Shown here: positions 37,273 through 45,802 of the stretch, piece after piece
Layout: each line of letters starts with the position of its first letter
Numbering within the stretch: the first letter of the stretch is position 1
Source of the DNA: an uncultured Clostridia bacterium
GTDB lineage: Bacteria > Bacillota > Clostridia > TANB77 > CAG-508
Assembly (NCBI GenBank): GCA_910589185.1
Contig: CAJUSU010000001.1
Span: 39,986-103,985, forward strand
DNA: 64,000 bases
Direction: 5' to 3'
Notes under the pieces: model-generated
What the model saw: the letters and a program-made list of their open reading frames with translations, nothing else
What the model was told of the DNA's origin: nothing
Database searches by the model: none
Made by a program: the position numbers and the translations under genes

Positions 37273-37935
37273 ATGAAGGAAAAAGAGTTAATTAGATTGA
37301 CAGAATTGAAAAAGGTAGAAGAAGAATTATATGAGCAAAATAACATAACAGCTATTGCAGGAATTGATGAAGCCGGAAGAGGACCACTTGCAGGACCTGT
37401 TGTGGTAGCTTGTTGTATTATGCCAAGAGAGTCTATGATAGAGGGAGTAAACGATTCTAAAAAAATAGCAGAGAAGAAAAGAGAAAAACTTTATGAATTG
37501 ATTACAGAAGAAGCAATTAGCTATGGTGTGGGAATTATTGGGCAAAATGAAATTGATGAAATTAATATTTTACAAGCAACAAAAAAAGGTTTAACTATGG
37601 CGATTAAAGATATGGAAGAAAAACTAAAAGAAAAGTCAGAATTAGGAATAGCAAAGCCAGATGCCATTTTAGTAGATGCTTTAACAAAAATTGATACAGA
37701 TGGTATACCATATAAATCTATTGTTCATGGTGATGCAATCAGTTATTCTATTTCATGTGCCTCTATTATTGCAAAAGTAACAAGGGATAGAATTATGAGA
37801 CAGTGGGATGAGGTATATCCACAGTACGGGTTTGAAAAACATAAAGGATATGGAACAGCAGCGCATATTCAAGCAATTAAGGAATATGGACTTTGCCCAT
37901 TACATCGTCGTAGTTTTACTAAGAATTTTATGTAG
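37273..37935 (+). CDS. rnhB: Ribonuclease HII
   Basis: Removes ribonucleotides and RNA from RNA-DNA hybrids. The 220-residue protein has the catalytic set GIDEAGRGPLAGPVV (Asp and Glu, about 31-45), VNDSKKIAEKKRE, ILVDALT, VHGDAISYSISCASIIAKVTRDR and GYGTAAHIQAIKEYG. Its length is normal. Confidence 0.95.
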   Translation: MKEKELIRLTELKKVEEELYEQNNITAIAGIDEAGRGPLAGPVVVACCIMPRESMIEGVNDSKKIAEKKREKLYELITEEAISYGVGIIGQNEIDEINILQATKKGLTMAIKDMEEKLKEKSELGIAKPDAILVDALTKIDTDGIPYKSIVHGDAISYSISCASIIAKVTRDRIMRQWDEVYPQYGFEKHKGYGTAAHIQAIKEYGLCPLHRRSFTKNFM

Positions 37936-37954
37936 AACATAAAAGGAGGTACAT

Positions 37955-39253
37955 TTGAATATACAAGAGATTATTGCAAAAAAAAGAGATAGACAAGAAC
38001 TAAGTAAAGAAGAAATAGAATATTTTGTAACCAATTACACAAATGGAACTATCCCAGATTATCAAGCAGCAGCTTTAACAATCGCAATTTATATAAATGG
38101 AATGACTGAAGAAGAAACAACCAATTTAACATTAGCAATGGCACATTCAGGGGATATTTTAGATTTATCAGAATTTGGAGTAGTTGTAGACAAGCATAGT
38201 ACAGGAGGAATAGGAGATAAAGTGACTTTAATTTTAGCTCCGATTATAGCTTCTTTAGGAATTCCAGTAGCCAAAATGTCAGGAAGAGGGCTTGGCTACA
38301 CAGGAGGAACGATTGATAAATTAGAATCGATACCAGGATATCAAACTAATATTAGCATAGAAGAATTTAGAAAAAATGTTGCAGAAATTGGAATTAGTTT
38401 AATGGGACAAACTTTGAATTTAGCACCAGCTGATAAAAAGCTCTATGCTTTACGTGATACGATTGCAGCAACTGAAAGTATTCCATTAATTAGTTCTAGT
38501 ATTATGAGTAAAAAGATAGCAGCAGGAGCAAATAAAATTGTACTTGATGTAACTTGTGGAAGCGGAGCATTTATGAAAGATTTGAGTCAAGCTGTTAAAC
38601 TAGCCGAAACTATGAAAAAGATAGGAGAGTTAGCGCAAAAGGAGACAGTATGTATTATTACTTCTATGGAGGAGCCTTTGGGTGAAACTGTAGGCAACTC
38701 ACTAGAAGTAATTGAAGCAGTTCAGGCATTACAAGGAAATATGACAGAAGATGTAAGAGAAGTTGTCTTAACTTTAGGTGCTTATATGATAAAGCTGGCG
38801 GGTAAAGGGAATGACATAGAAGGAAATAAACAAGAAATGTTAACACAAATTCAAAATGGTGAAGCTTTGAAAAAATTGAAAGAATTAATTCAAATGCAAG
38901 GTGGAGATATTGCATATATTGAGAACATAGAATCGTTACCAAAAGCAAAATATATTATGCCAGTTTTAGCAACAAAATGTGGATATATTAGAAGTTTAGA
39001 TGCTAAAAGTGTAGGAGAGATATCTATGCATTTAGGAGCAGGCAGAGAAAGGAAAGAAGATGCAATTGACCCTTCAGTGGGAATTGTTTTGAAAAAGAAA
39101 ATTGGTGATTATGTAGAAGAAAATGAGGCATTAGCATACATTCATGCTAATAATGAAGAAAAAGGAAAAGAAGCAGTAAAACTACTAGAGACATGTTATG
39201 AGATTGCAAAAGAAAAAATAGAAAAGAAAAGTTGTATTTTGAAAGTATTATAG
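37955..39253 (+). CDS. pdp: Pyrimidine-nucleoside phosphorylase
   Basis: A 432-residue enzyme of the thymidine/pyrimidine-nucleoside phosphorylase family, which splits nucleosides with phosphate into base and (deoxy)ribose-1-phosphate. It shows VVDKHSTGGIGDKVTLILAP (phosphate loop, about 81-100), KMSGRGLGYTGGTIDKLESIPGY (family signature), and ALRDTIAATESIPLISSSIMSKKIAAG. It starts at TTG 37955 behind AAAGGAGG. It ends at a strong terminator. Confidence 0.93.
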   Translation: MNIQEIIAKKRDRQELSKEEIEYFVTNYTNGTIPDYQAAALTIAIYINGMTEEETTNLTLAMAHSGDILDLSEFGVVVDKHSTGGIGDKVTLILAPIIASLGIPVAKMSGRGLGYTGGTIDKLESIPGYQTNISIEEFRKNVAEIGISLMGQTLNLAPADKKLYALRDTIAATESIPLISSSIMSKKIAAGANKIVLDVTCGSGAFMKDLSQAVKLAETMKKIGELAQKETVCIITSMEEPLGETVGNSLEVIEAVQALQGNMTEDVREVVLTLGAYMIKLAGKGNDIEGNKQEMLTQIQNGEALKKLKELIQMQGGDIAYIENIESLPKAKYIMPVLATKCGYIRSLDAKSVGEISMHLGAGRERKEDAIDPSVGIVLKKKIGDYVEENEALAYIHANNEEKGKEAVKLLETCYEIAKEKIEKKSCILKVL

Positions 39254-39283
39254 AAAAAACCGCAATTTATTTTGCGGTTTTTT
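39254..39283. terminator. Bidirectional terminator between pdp and the zinc-ribbon gene
   Basis: AAAAAACCGCAA (39254-39265) pairs perfectly with TTGCGGTTTTTT (39272-39283). Confidence 0.9.
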
Positions 39284-39288
39284 AATAA

Positions 39289-39555
39289 TTATAACTGAAT
39301 TCCCATATTTTCAGGAGTTTGTTGAATTTGTTCAGAAAAATTGGCAAATTGCTCCTGGCTAAGAAAACGATTTAGATTTTTTACAGTGATTCCAGTAGAA
39401 GCAGATAAGTTATCTAGATTGATTTGATTTGTATTTTCTTCTAAGAAATTTTTTAGTTGTCCCATTTCATATTGGTCTTTAGGTTGACAGTTAGGACATA
39501 CACTAGAGTTAGTCATAAAGAAACAGCCACAACGGCTACATTTGTTAAAATTCAT
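39289..39555 (-). CDS. Small zinc-ribbon protein (YvyF/flagellar-operon-protein-like)
   Basis: An 88-residue protein with an N-terminal zinc ribbon (CSRCGCFFMTNSSVCPNC, about 7-24) and a helical C-terminal part (GQLKNFLEENTNQINLDNLSASTGI ... LNRFLSQEQF) that reads like a small winged-helix. This layout matches the YvyF family, found near flagellar genes in Firmicutes. No flagellar genes are in this window. The ribosome site is GGAGG. Confidence 0.6.
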   Translation of the reverse strand: MNFNKCSRCGCFFMTNSSVCPNCQPKDQYEMGQLKNFLEENTNQINLDNLSASTGITVKNLNRFLSQEQFANFSEQIQQTPENMGIQL

Positions 39556-39683
39556 AATATTACCTCCGAATTTGTTATCATTTGTGAAGACAGTATATCA
39601 CAAATTCTGACAAATTTGTATAAAAAATAAAAAAATTTCAAGTATTTTTTATTTAACAAACAAAAACATATTTCAAAAAAATA

Positions 39684-39713
39684 TTGACATTTTACGACAC
39701 ACATTGATAAGAT
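39684..39713 (+). promoter_or_regulatory. Promoter of the pilin-like/FGE gene
   Basis: TTGACA at 39684-39689, an 18-base spacer and TAAGAT at 39708-39713. Confidence 0.55.
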
Positions 39714-39815
39714 ATATATAAATATATTATATACAAATATCGAAGGCGCTTTGAAAATTGATACATAAAATTGTTAAGAAGGGAAATACTAAAGAAAATG
39801 GAGGAAATAGGAAAC

Positions 39816-41024
39816 ATGGAAGAAAAGTTCAATAAAAAGCAATCGGGTATCACGCTTGTGGCATTAGTAGTAACAATAGTAGTGCTATTAATATTAGCGG
39901 GAATAACGATTATGTATACAATGGGAGATAATAGTATCTTTAAAAAAGCACAAGAAGCTAAAGATAAAACAGACCAAGCAATCAAAGATGAGCAAGAATA
40001 CTTTAATAATCTAGATAATGTGATTAACCAATATTTAGACGGAAATAGCACAGATAGTAATAAAGTGGATGTATCCACGATTACAACAAAAGTAGATAAA
40101 AATACGCCTGCTAAAGACAGTTTAGGAAATCCAATTACCATTCCAGAAGGATTTAAGGTTGTACCAGATGGACAAGACGGTGTAGAATATACTTATACTG
40201 GAGATAAAAAGCCAACTGTGCAAGACGGAATTGTTATAGAAGATGAAGAAGGAAATCAATTTGTATGGATACCAGTAGGAAATGTAAAAAATAAAGATGG
40301 AAGTTTTACAACTATTCAACTTGCAAGATATACATTTGACATTACATTAAATTCAGATACTGGAAAGATTTCAGGAGGAACAGGAGCCATTAAGCAAACT
40401 ATTGCAGATGGAACAGGATTAACAGATGAATGGGTAGAAGTAAATGGTGGAGGATATGAATATATAGAAGAAGTTTCTACTTCTACTACTTATGGTAATA
40501 CTAAAGCAAAGAATATTGAAGAATTTAAAACAAAATCTAAATCAAATGGTGGGTATTATTTAGCAAGATATGAGGCGAGCGAAGGAAGCGATAATAAAGT
40601 AAAATCAAAATTAGCGGCAGTATGGAATAATATTACACAACCAGATGCAGCTACAAAAGCAAGAGAAATGTATAACAGTAATAGTTTTGAAAGTGATTTA
40701 GTAAATAGCTATGCATGGGATACAGCTATTGTGTTTATTCAAGCTTATTCAAGAGATCATGATTATTCTAAAGAAGTTGGATCTGTTTTTAGTAGTAGCC
40801 TAGTCAATACAGGTACTACAACAGACAAAAGATGCAATATTTATGATATGGCTTCTAATACACTTGAATGGACGACAGAGACCTGTACCTACGCAAACAA
40901 TCCTTGTGCTATTAGAGGAGGCTTTTATGACGACGACATCAATTATACAGCTAGTCGCCTGGCCGATGATACGTCCAATAACCATGATCACGTTTCCTTT
41001 CGTCCGCTACTTTATGTGAAGTAG
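39816..41024 (+). CDS. Pilin-like protein with C-terminal FGE/C-type-lectin-fold domain, candidate DGR target
   Basis: A 402-residue protein. Residues 1-35 form a prepilin-type signal (MEEKFNKKQSG, then ITLVALVVTIVVLLILAGI). A linker follows with EDEEGNQFVWIPVGN (about 145-160), the start of a formylglycine-generating-enzyme-like domain. The domain ends with YDMASNTLEWTTE, AIRGGFYDDD and VSFRPLLYVK. The last 35 or so codons use CGC, CTG, GCC, ACG, TCC and CCG, unlike the AT-rich rest, which is a hallmark of diversity-generating-retroelement variable regions. I choose ATG 39816 (GGAGG upstream) over TTG 39771. It would be exported and possibly assembled by a pilus-type system. Confidence 0.75.
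   Translation: MEEKFNKKQSGITLVALVVTIVVLLILAGITIMYTMGDNSIFKKAQEAKDKTDQAIKDEQEYFNNLDNVINQYLDGNSTDSNKVDVSTITTKVDKNTPAKDSLGNPITIPEGFKVVPDGQDGVEYTYTGDKKPTVQDGIVIEDEEGNQFVWIPVGNVKNKDGSFTTIQLARYTFDITLNSDTGKISGGTGAIKQTIADGTGLTDEWVEVNGGGYEYIEEVSTSTTYGNTKAKNIEEFKTKSKSNGGYYLARYEASEGSDNKVKSKLAAVWNNITQPDAATKAREMYNSNSFESDLVNSYAWDTAIVFIQAYSRDHDYSKEVGSVFSSSLVNTGTTTDKRCNIYDMASNTLEWTTETCTYANNPCAIRGGFYDDDINYTASRLADDTSNNHDHVSFRPLLYVK
40900..41024 (+). other. Candidate DGR variable region
   Basis: The 3' end of the preceding gene. Many codons are of the NNC/NNY type where an AAC-type template would be expected (runs such as GAC GAC GAC ATC, and GAT GAT ACG TCC AAT AAC CAT GAT CAC). GC content rises sharply against the rest of the gene. 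It encodes the FGE-fold end RGGFYDDD to FRPLLYVK. No reverse transcriptase or template repeat is in the window. Confidence 0.45.
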
Positions 41025-41195
41025 AACAGGCGACTGAAAAATGAAAATTATTTCAAATTTAAACAGTATGAGAGAATTTCTAATGACGAATATCAGCAAA
41101 AAATAAATTTTCAAAACTAGTTGCAATTTTATTCCAAATCAATTAAAATAAAGACGATTTAAAAATAGAATATAGTAATTGAAGGAGGAAAAAAT

Positions 41196-41747
41196 ATGAA
41201 AGCATATGTATGTAAAGTATGTGGTTATGTCCACTTTGGAGAAGAGGCACCAGAAAAATGCCCACAATGTGGAGCAAGCCAAGATAAATTTGAATTAAGA
41301 AACGAAGCAGAAGAAAAAAGTTATTCAGATGAGCATAGAATAGGTGTTGCACAAGGTTTAGATGAAGAAGTAGTAAAAGGATTAAAAGATAATTTCATGG
41401 GAGAATGTACAGAAGTAGGAATGTACATTGCAATGAGTCGTCAAGCAGATAGAGATGGATACCCTGAAATAGCAGAAGCGTTTAAGAGATATGCATGGGA
41501 AGAAGCAGAACATGCAGCTAAATTTGCAGAACTATTAGGAGAAGTAGTTTACCCAGATACGAAAAAGAATGTTAGTTTAAGAGCAATGGCAGAACATGGA
41601 GCTTGTGATGGTAAAAAAATGCTTGCTACAAGAGCAAAAGAGCTTGGATATGATGCTATTCATGATACAGTACATGAAATGTGCAAAGATGAGGCACGTC
41701 ATGGAAGAGGATTTGACGGATTATTAAAAAGATATTTTGGAAATTAA
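41196..41747 (+). CDS. Reverse rubrerythrin
   Basis: Non-haem iron peroxidase of anaerobes, 183 residues, with the rubredoxin-like FeS4 domain first ([21 protein letters not shown], Cys at about 6, 9, 22, 25) and the ferritin-like di-iron domain after ([59 protein letters not shown]). This swapped order defines reverse rubrerythrins, which reduce H2O2 and O2. A separate rubredoxin, its likely electron donor, is encoded 64 bases downstream. Confidence 0.93.
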   Translation: MKAYVCKVCGYVHFGEEAPEKCPQCGASQDKFELRNEAEEKSYSDEHRIGVAQGLDEEVVKGLKDNFMGECTEVGMYIAMSRQADRDGYPEIAEAFKRYAWEEAEHAAKFAELLGEVVYPDTKKNVSLRAMAEHGACDGKKMLATRAKELGYDAIHDTVHEMCKDEARHGRGFDGLLKRYFGN

Positions 41748-41811
41748 GGAATAAAATATCAAAAGAGGTATACAATAAAGAAAATGAATAGAAATAAGGA
41801 GGTTTCATACA

Positions 41812-41952
41812 ATGAATAAATATGTTTGTTTATTATGTGGATATGTATATGATGAAGAAGAACAAGGTGTAAAATGGGAAGACTTACCAGAGGATTGGAC
41901 TTGCCCACTATGTGGGGCACCAAAAGATCAATTTCAAAAAGTAGAAGATTAG
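41812..41952 (+). CDS. Rubredoxin
   Basis: A 46-residue rubredoxin with two CxxCG loops: CLLCGYVYD (Cys 6 and 9) and [11 protein letters not shown] (Cys 34 and 37). They bind one Fe. The conserved [11 protein letters not shown] lies between them. The ribosome site is AAGGAGG. It is an electron carrier, most likely for the reverse rubrerythrin just upstream. Confidence 0.96.
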   Translation: MNKYVCLLCGYVYDEEEQGVKWEDLPEDWTCPLCGAPKDQFQKVED

Positions 41953-41976
41953 AATATTTTTTACCTAGAAAAAGAA

Positions 41977-42007
41977 ACACACATTGCTAGTAGTAATGTG
42001 TGTTTTG
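41977..42007 (+). terminator. Terminator of the rubrerythrin-rubredoxin operon
   Basis: ACACACATT (41977-41985) pairs with AATGTGTGT (41995-42003), then TTTG. Confidence 0.75.
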
Positions 42008-42021
42008 CGTTTACAGGAGCC

Positions 42022-42050
42022 TTGCTAATTGTTGGAAAATATGCTAAAAT
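42022..42050 (+). promoter_or_regulatory. Promoter of trmB
   Basis: TTGCTA at 42022-42027, a 17-base spacer and TAAAAT at 42045-42050. Confidence 0.5.
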
Positions 42051-42095
42051 ACGTTTATATAAAGCTTTAGCATAAAAGAAAAGGCAGGAGAAAAA

Positions 42096-42758
42096 ATGAG
42101 AATTAGATATAAACCATGGGCAAGAAAAGAGCTAGAAGAAAGTAGATTTTATAGAGAAAATGCAGAAGAATTAAAGGGAAGATGGAGACAAGAATTTATA
42201 AGACCAAACCAACCACTCTATATTGAACTGGGGTGCGGCAAAGGAGGTTTCATTTCGCAAATAGCGTGTAAACACCCAGAGAATAACTATATAGGCATAG
42301 ATTTAGTTGACCCAATGTTGGGGTTAGCCAAAAGAAAAATAGAAGAAGTCTATCAAGAACAAAATAAAGAAATAGATAATGTGTTATTAACTAGATTTGA
42401 CATTGAACGTATTTTACTCATATTGAGTGAAGAAGATAGCGTTGATAGAATTTATGTCAATTTTTGTAATCCTTGGCCAAGAGGAAAGCATCATAAAAAA
42501 AGGTTAACACATACAAGACAGCTAGAGAAGTATAAACAAATTTTGAAAAGAGATGGAAGTATTTATTTTAAAACAGATGATGACAATTTGTTTGAGGAAA
42601 GTATTGGATATTTTGAACAGGCAGAATTTAAGATAGAAAAAGTCACTAGGGATTTACATCAAGAACCAAACTTTTGGGAAAATATAGAAACAGAACATGA
42701 GAAAATGTTTTCAGAACAAGGGATAAAAATCAAGGCATTGATTGCTCAAAATAGTTAG
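42096..42758 (+). CDS. trmB: tRNA (guanine-N7-)-methyltransferase
   Basis: SAM-dependent enzyme that makes m7G46 in tRNA, 220 residues. The SAM-binding motif is IELGCGKGGFISQIA (about 44-58), followed by NNYIGIDLVDPML. The family motif NFCNPWPRGKHHKKRLTH (about 127-144) and the C-terminal PNFWENIETEHEKMFSEQGIKI are present. Its length is normal. Confidence 0.95.
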   Translation: MRIRYKPWARKELEESRFYRENAEELKGRWRQEFIRPNQPLYIELGCGKGGFISQIACKHPENNYIGIDLVDPMLGLAKRKIEEVYQEQNKEIDNVLLTRFDIERILLILSEEDSVDRIYVNFCNPWPRGKHHKKRLTHTRQLEKYKQILKRDGSIYFKTDDDNLFEESIGYFEQAEFKIEKVTRDLHQEPNFWENIETEHEKMFSEQGIKIKALIAQNS

Positions 42759-42834
42759 GAATTGTTCACATTTAGGACATAAAAAAACTGTAAAATAGTA
42801 ATGGGTAATTACAAGGAAAGGATTAAGAAGAGCT

Positions 42835-43518
42835 ATGAATAATATTACTGTTTTAGTAGTAGATGATGAATCTAGAATGAGAAAATTAATTAAAGACTTC
42901 TTAGCACAAAAAGGATATAGCATTTTAGAAGCAGGAGATGGAGAAGAAGCACTTAAAGTATTTGAAGAGAACCAGAGTCAAATTAACTTAATACTATTAG
43001 ATGTTATGATGCCGAAATTAGATGGTTGGTCAGTTCTTCGCCAAATTAGGCAAAATTCTAAAGTACCAATTATGATGCTTACTGCAAGAGGAGAAGAACA
43101 AGATGAATTATTTGGTTTTGAGTTAGGAGTAGATGAATATATTTCAAAGCCGTTTAGTCCTAAGATTTTAGTGGCAAGAGTGGAAGCTATTTTAAAGAGA
43201 ACTATGGGAGAAAAAACAGAAATTAAGGATTTTGGTGGAATTACCATAGACCCAGAGGGAAGAACAGTAAAAGTAGACAATAAGCAAATTGAGATGAGTT
43301 TAAGAGAATACGAATTATTAAAATATTTAATTGATAACCAAGGGATTGCTCTATCAAGGGATAAAATTTTAAATAATGTATGGAACTATGACTACTATGG
43401 AGATTCTAGAACCATAGACAGTCATATAAAAAAGATACGTCATAAACTAGGCAAAAAAGGAAAATACATTGAAACAATGCGTGGAGTAGGTTACAAATTT
43501 GAAGTAAAGGAAAAATAG
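42835..43518 (+). CDS. OmpR/PhoB-family response regulator
   Basis: A 227-residue protein. The receiver domain has the acidic pair VVDDES, the phospho-acceptor Asp in LILLDVMMPKLDG (about 55) and Lys in YISKPFSPKIL (about 105). A winged-helix DNA-binding domain follows (about 130-225, LREYELLKYLIDNQGIALSRDKILNNVW to MRGVGYKFE). Its cognate kinase begins 3 bases after the stop codon. Confidence 0.93.
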   Translation: MNNITVLVVDDESRMRKLIKDFLAQKGYSILEAGDGEEALKVFEENQSQINLILLDVMMPKLDGWSVLRQIRQNSKVPIMMLTARGEEQDELFGFELGVDEYISKPFSPKILVARVEAILKRTMGEKTEIKDFGGITIDPEGRTVKVDNKQIEMSLREYELLKYLIDNQGIALSRDKILNNVWNYDYYGDSRTIDSHIKKIRHKLGKKGKYIETMRGVGYKFEVKEK

Positions 43519-43520
43519 AA

Positions 43521-45014
43521 ATGGAAAAGCTAAAAGATAAATTCAAATCAGTTCGATTTCGATTATTCGCAGTACTGTGTGCTGTGATTATCTTTTTAGT
43601 GCTTTGTTTAATATTAATTAATAGTATTGTATTGGAGAACTTCTATGTTTACTCTAAAACCAATACAGTAAAAAAATTATATCATAAAATTGACAACTAT
43701 TATGCTTCACCAAATTTAAATACCAATCTAGAGAATGAACTTCGAAGAAGTGCGTTTATCAATAATTTTGATATTTTGATTAAAACAGATACGGATTTAA
43801 TATTATTCACAACAGACAGAGATTTTTTGTCTTCTTTAAATCGAATTCAAAGTAGTAATCAATTAAAAGAGCAAGAAGAGAGTGCTATTCTTTATAAAGA
43901 TGAGAACATGCAAATTTGTAGAGTAAATGATAAAACTTCAAATTTAACCTATATTTTACTAACAGGAAATTTGGTAAATGGCTATAGTTTGTTTATTAGA
44001 ATTCCAGTTGCACCAATAGAAGAAAGTGTTAATATTTCGAATAAAGTTTTGATGTTAATTGGACTTTTGACTATTATCATGGCAGCACTTGCAGTTTCTA
44101 TCATTTCTCGTAAATTTACAGAACCGATTTTGGAATTAAATGATATCACCAAAAAGATGTCTAAACTAGACTTTTCTAAGAAATATCGTATTAAAGATTC
44201 AAGTGATGAAATTAATGAATTAGGACGAAATATTAACACTATGTCTGATAAGCTAGAAGGAACTATCAAACAATTAAGAGATAATAATAAAGAACTAGAA
44301 AAAGACATTGAAGAAAAATCTAAAATTGATGAAATGCGTAAACAATTTATTTCAGATGTATCACATGAATTAAAAACGCCAATTGCTCTAATTCAAGGAT
44401 ATGCAGAAGGCTTGGTAGAAAATGTCAATAGTGATGAGGAATCTAAAAAATTCTATGCAGAGGTTATTTTAGATGAGACAAATAAAATGGACAATCTGGT
44501 AAAACAATTATTAGAATTAATGAAATTAGAATATGGAAAAAGGGAATTTCATGATAAGGAATTTGACCTAGTAGAGTTAATTCAAGGAGTTATTCAAAAT
44601 TGCCATGTAATGCTAGAGGAGAAAAGTATCGAGGTGTTATTTGATGCAAAAGAGCCTATCTATGTCAAAGCAGATGACTTTTACATAGAGCAAATTATTA
44701 CAAATTATTTTACAAATGCGATTAAGCACACAGAAGAAAAAGAAGGCAAAAAACAAATACGAATTAGTATTAAATTGCAAGGGGAAAAGGCAAGAGTATC
44801 TGTATTTAATACTGGCAATCAAATTGCAGAAGAAGAATTGGATAGGATTTGGGGGAGATTTTATAAAGTAGATAGTTCTAGAAATAGAGAAGATGGCGGA
44901 AGTGGAATAGGATTGTCTTTAGTAAAGGCAATTCAGAATAATTATAAGAATGCTTATGGTGTAGAAAATAAGCCTAATGGAGTAGAGTTTTATTTTGATA
45001 CTAATATAAGTTAG
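43521..45014 (+). CDS. Membrane sensor histidine kinase
   Basis: A 497-residue kinase with two membrane helices (about 10-32 and 172-194) around an extracytoplasmic sensor domain. Then come a HAMP domain (RKFTEPILELNDITKKMSKLDFS), the HisKA phospho-His in FISDVSHELKTPIALIQGYAEGL, and the HATPase boxes (NYFTNAIKHTEE, DRIWGRFYK, GSGIGLSLVKAI). It pairs with the response regulator directly upstream. The signal is unknown. A sortase and surface-protein pair follows, possibly as regulated targets. Confidence 0.93.
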   Translation: MEKLKDKFKSVRFRLFAVLCAVIIFLVLCLILINSIVLENFYVYSKTNTVKKLYHKIDNYYASPNLNTNLENELRRSAFINNFDILIKTDTDLILFTTDRDFLSSLNRIQSSNQLKEQEESAILYKDENMQICRVNDKTSNLTYILLTGNLVNGYSLFIRIPVAPIEESVNISNKVLMLIGLLTIIMAALAVSIISRKFTEPILELNDITKKMSKLDFSKKYRIKDSSDEINELGRNINTMSDKLEGTIKQLRDNNKELEKDIEEKSKIDEMRKQFISDVSHELKTPIALIQGYAEGLVENVNSDEESKKFYAEVILDETNKMDNLVKQLLELMKLEYGKREFHDKEFDLVELIQGVIQNCHVMLEEKSIEVLFDAKEPIYVKADDFYIEQIITNYFTNAIKHTEEKEGKKQIRISIKLQGEKARVSVFNTGNQIAEEELDRIWGRFYKVDSSRNREDGGSGIGLSLVKAIQNNYKNAYGVENKPNGVEFYFDTNIS

Positions 45015-45041
45015 TTATAAGAATGGAATCAAAATTTTTAG

Positions 45042-45080
45042 ATTGGTCGAACTTTGTCACAAAAGGTCGACCGATTTTTC
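45042..45080 (+). terminator. Terminator after the two-component operon
   Basis: ATTGGTCGA (45042-45050) pairs with TCGACCGAT, allowing one mismatch (45067-45075), followed by TTTTTCTTT. Confidence 0.65.
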
Positions 45081-45109
45081 TTTACAAATGTTAAATAGGG
45101 TAGTAGAAT
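45081..45109 (+). promoter_or_regulatory. Promoter of the sortase/adhesin pair
   Basis: TTTACA at 45081-45086, a 17-base spacer and TAGAAT at 45104-45109. Confidence 0.5.
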
Positions 45110-45161
45110 AAGAATAATTTAAAATTGCAATTTTATATTTTTAGTTCACAGAAAGGCAGGT

Positions 45162-45767
45162 ATGAGGTATGTAATGAGTTATACAAAAAAGAACTTAGAC
45201 ACCTTAAGTCTTCTGCTGACAATTTCTATTTTAATGATTTTATATTTGATTTATTCAAACATTTCTTTAGCGATTATTTCGAACAATAACTTAAATTCGA
45301 ATATGGTTTATTCTCAAAAAATTCCAATCGAAAGTCAAACACAAAGACAAATTGTACAAGCTAATTTATCTAATCAATGGAGACTTCAAATTCCGAAGTT
45401 AAATTTAAATGCCCATATAGAAGAAGGAACTACTGGAGATGTTTTATTAAGGGCAGTAGGTCATTTTGAAGATACAAATCAATGGAATGGAAATGTATGC
45501 CTAGCAGGACATAACAGAGGGTATCAGTGTAACTTTTTCCAAAAGATTAAAACTCTAAATTTAGGAGATGAAATTATTTATTGCACGAAACAAGGAAAAA
45601 AAGTTTATCAAGTGCAAACCAATAAAATCATTTTAGAAACAGACTGGAGTTATCTGAAAGATACAAAGGACAATAGAATTACATTAATTACATGTGAAGA
45701 AAACCGAAGAGAATACAGAAGATGTATACAAGCAGTACAAGTATCAGAAACAAAGGAGATATTTTAG
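45162..45767 (+). CDS. Class D-like sortase
   Basis: A 201-residue sortase with one N-terminal membrane helix (about 15-38). The barrel has LQIPKLNLNAHIEEG, catalytic His in LAGHNRGYQ (about 117), Cys in TLITCEENRREYRRC (about 178) and Arg a few residues after. The TLITC-EENRR form is typical of class D sortases. The LPKTGF-bearing surface protein begins 35 bases downstream and is the likely substrate. Confidence 0.87.
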   Translation: MRYVMSYTKKNLDTLSLLLTISILMILYLIYSNISLAIISNNNLNSNMVYSQKIPIESQTQRQIVQANLSNQWRLQIPKLNLNAHIEEGTTGDVLLRAVGHFEDTNQWNGNVCLAGHNRGYQCNFFQKIKTLNLGDEIIYCTKQGKKVYQVQTNKIILETDWSYLKDTKDNRITLITCEENRREYRRCIQAVQVSETKEIF

Positions 45768-45802
45768 AGAGAAAAATCAAAGCGAAAAAGGAGAGAATTT
45801 AA

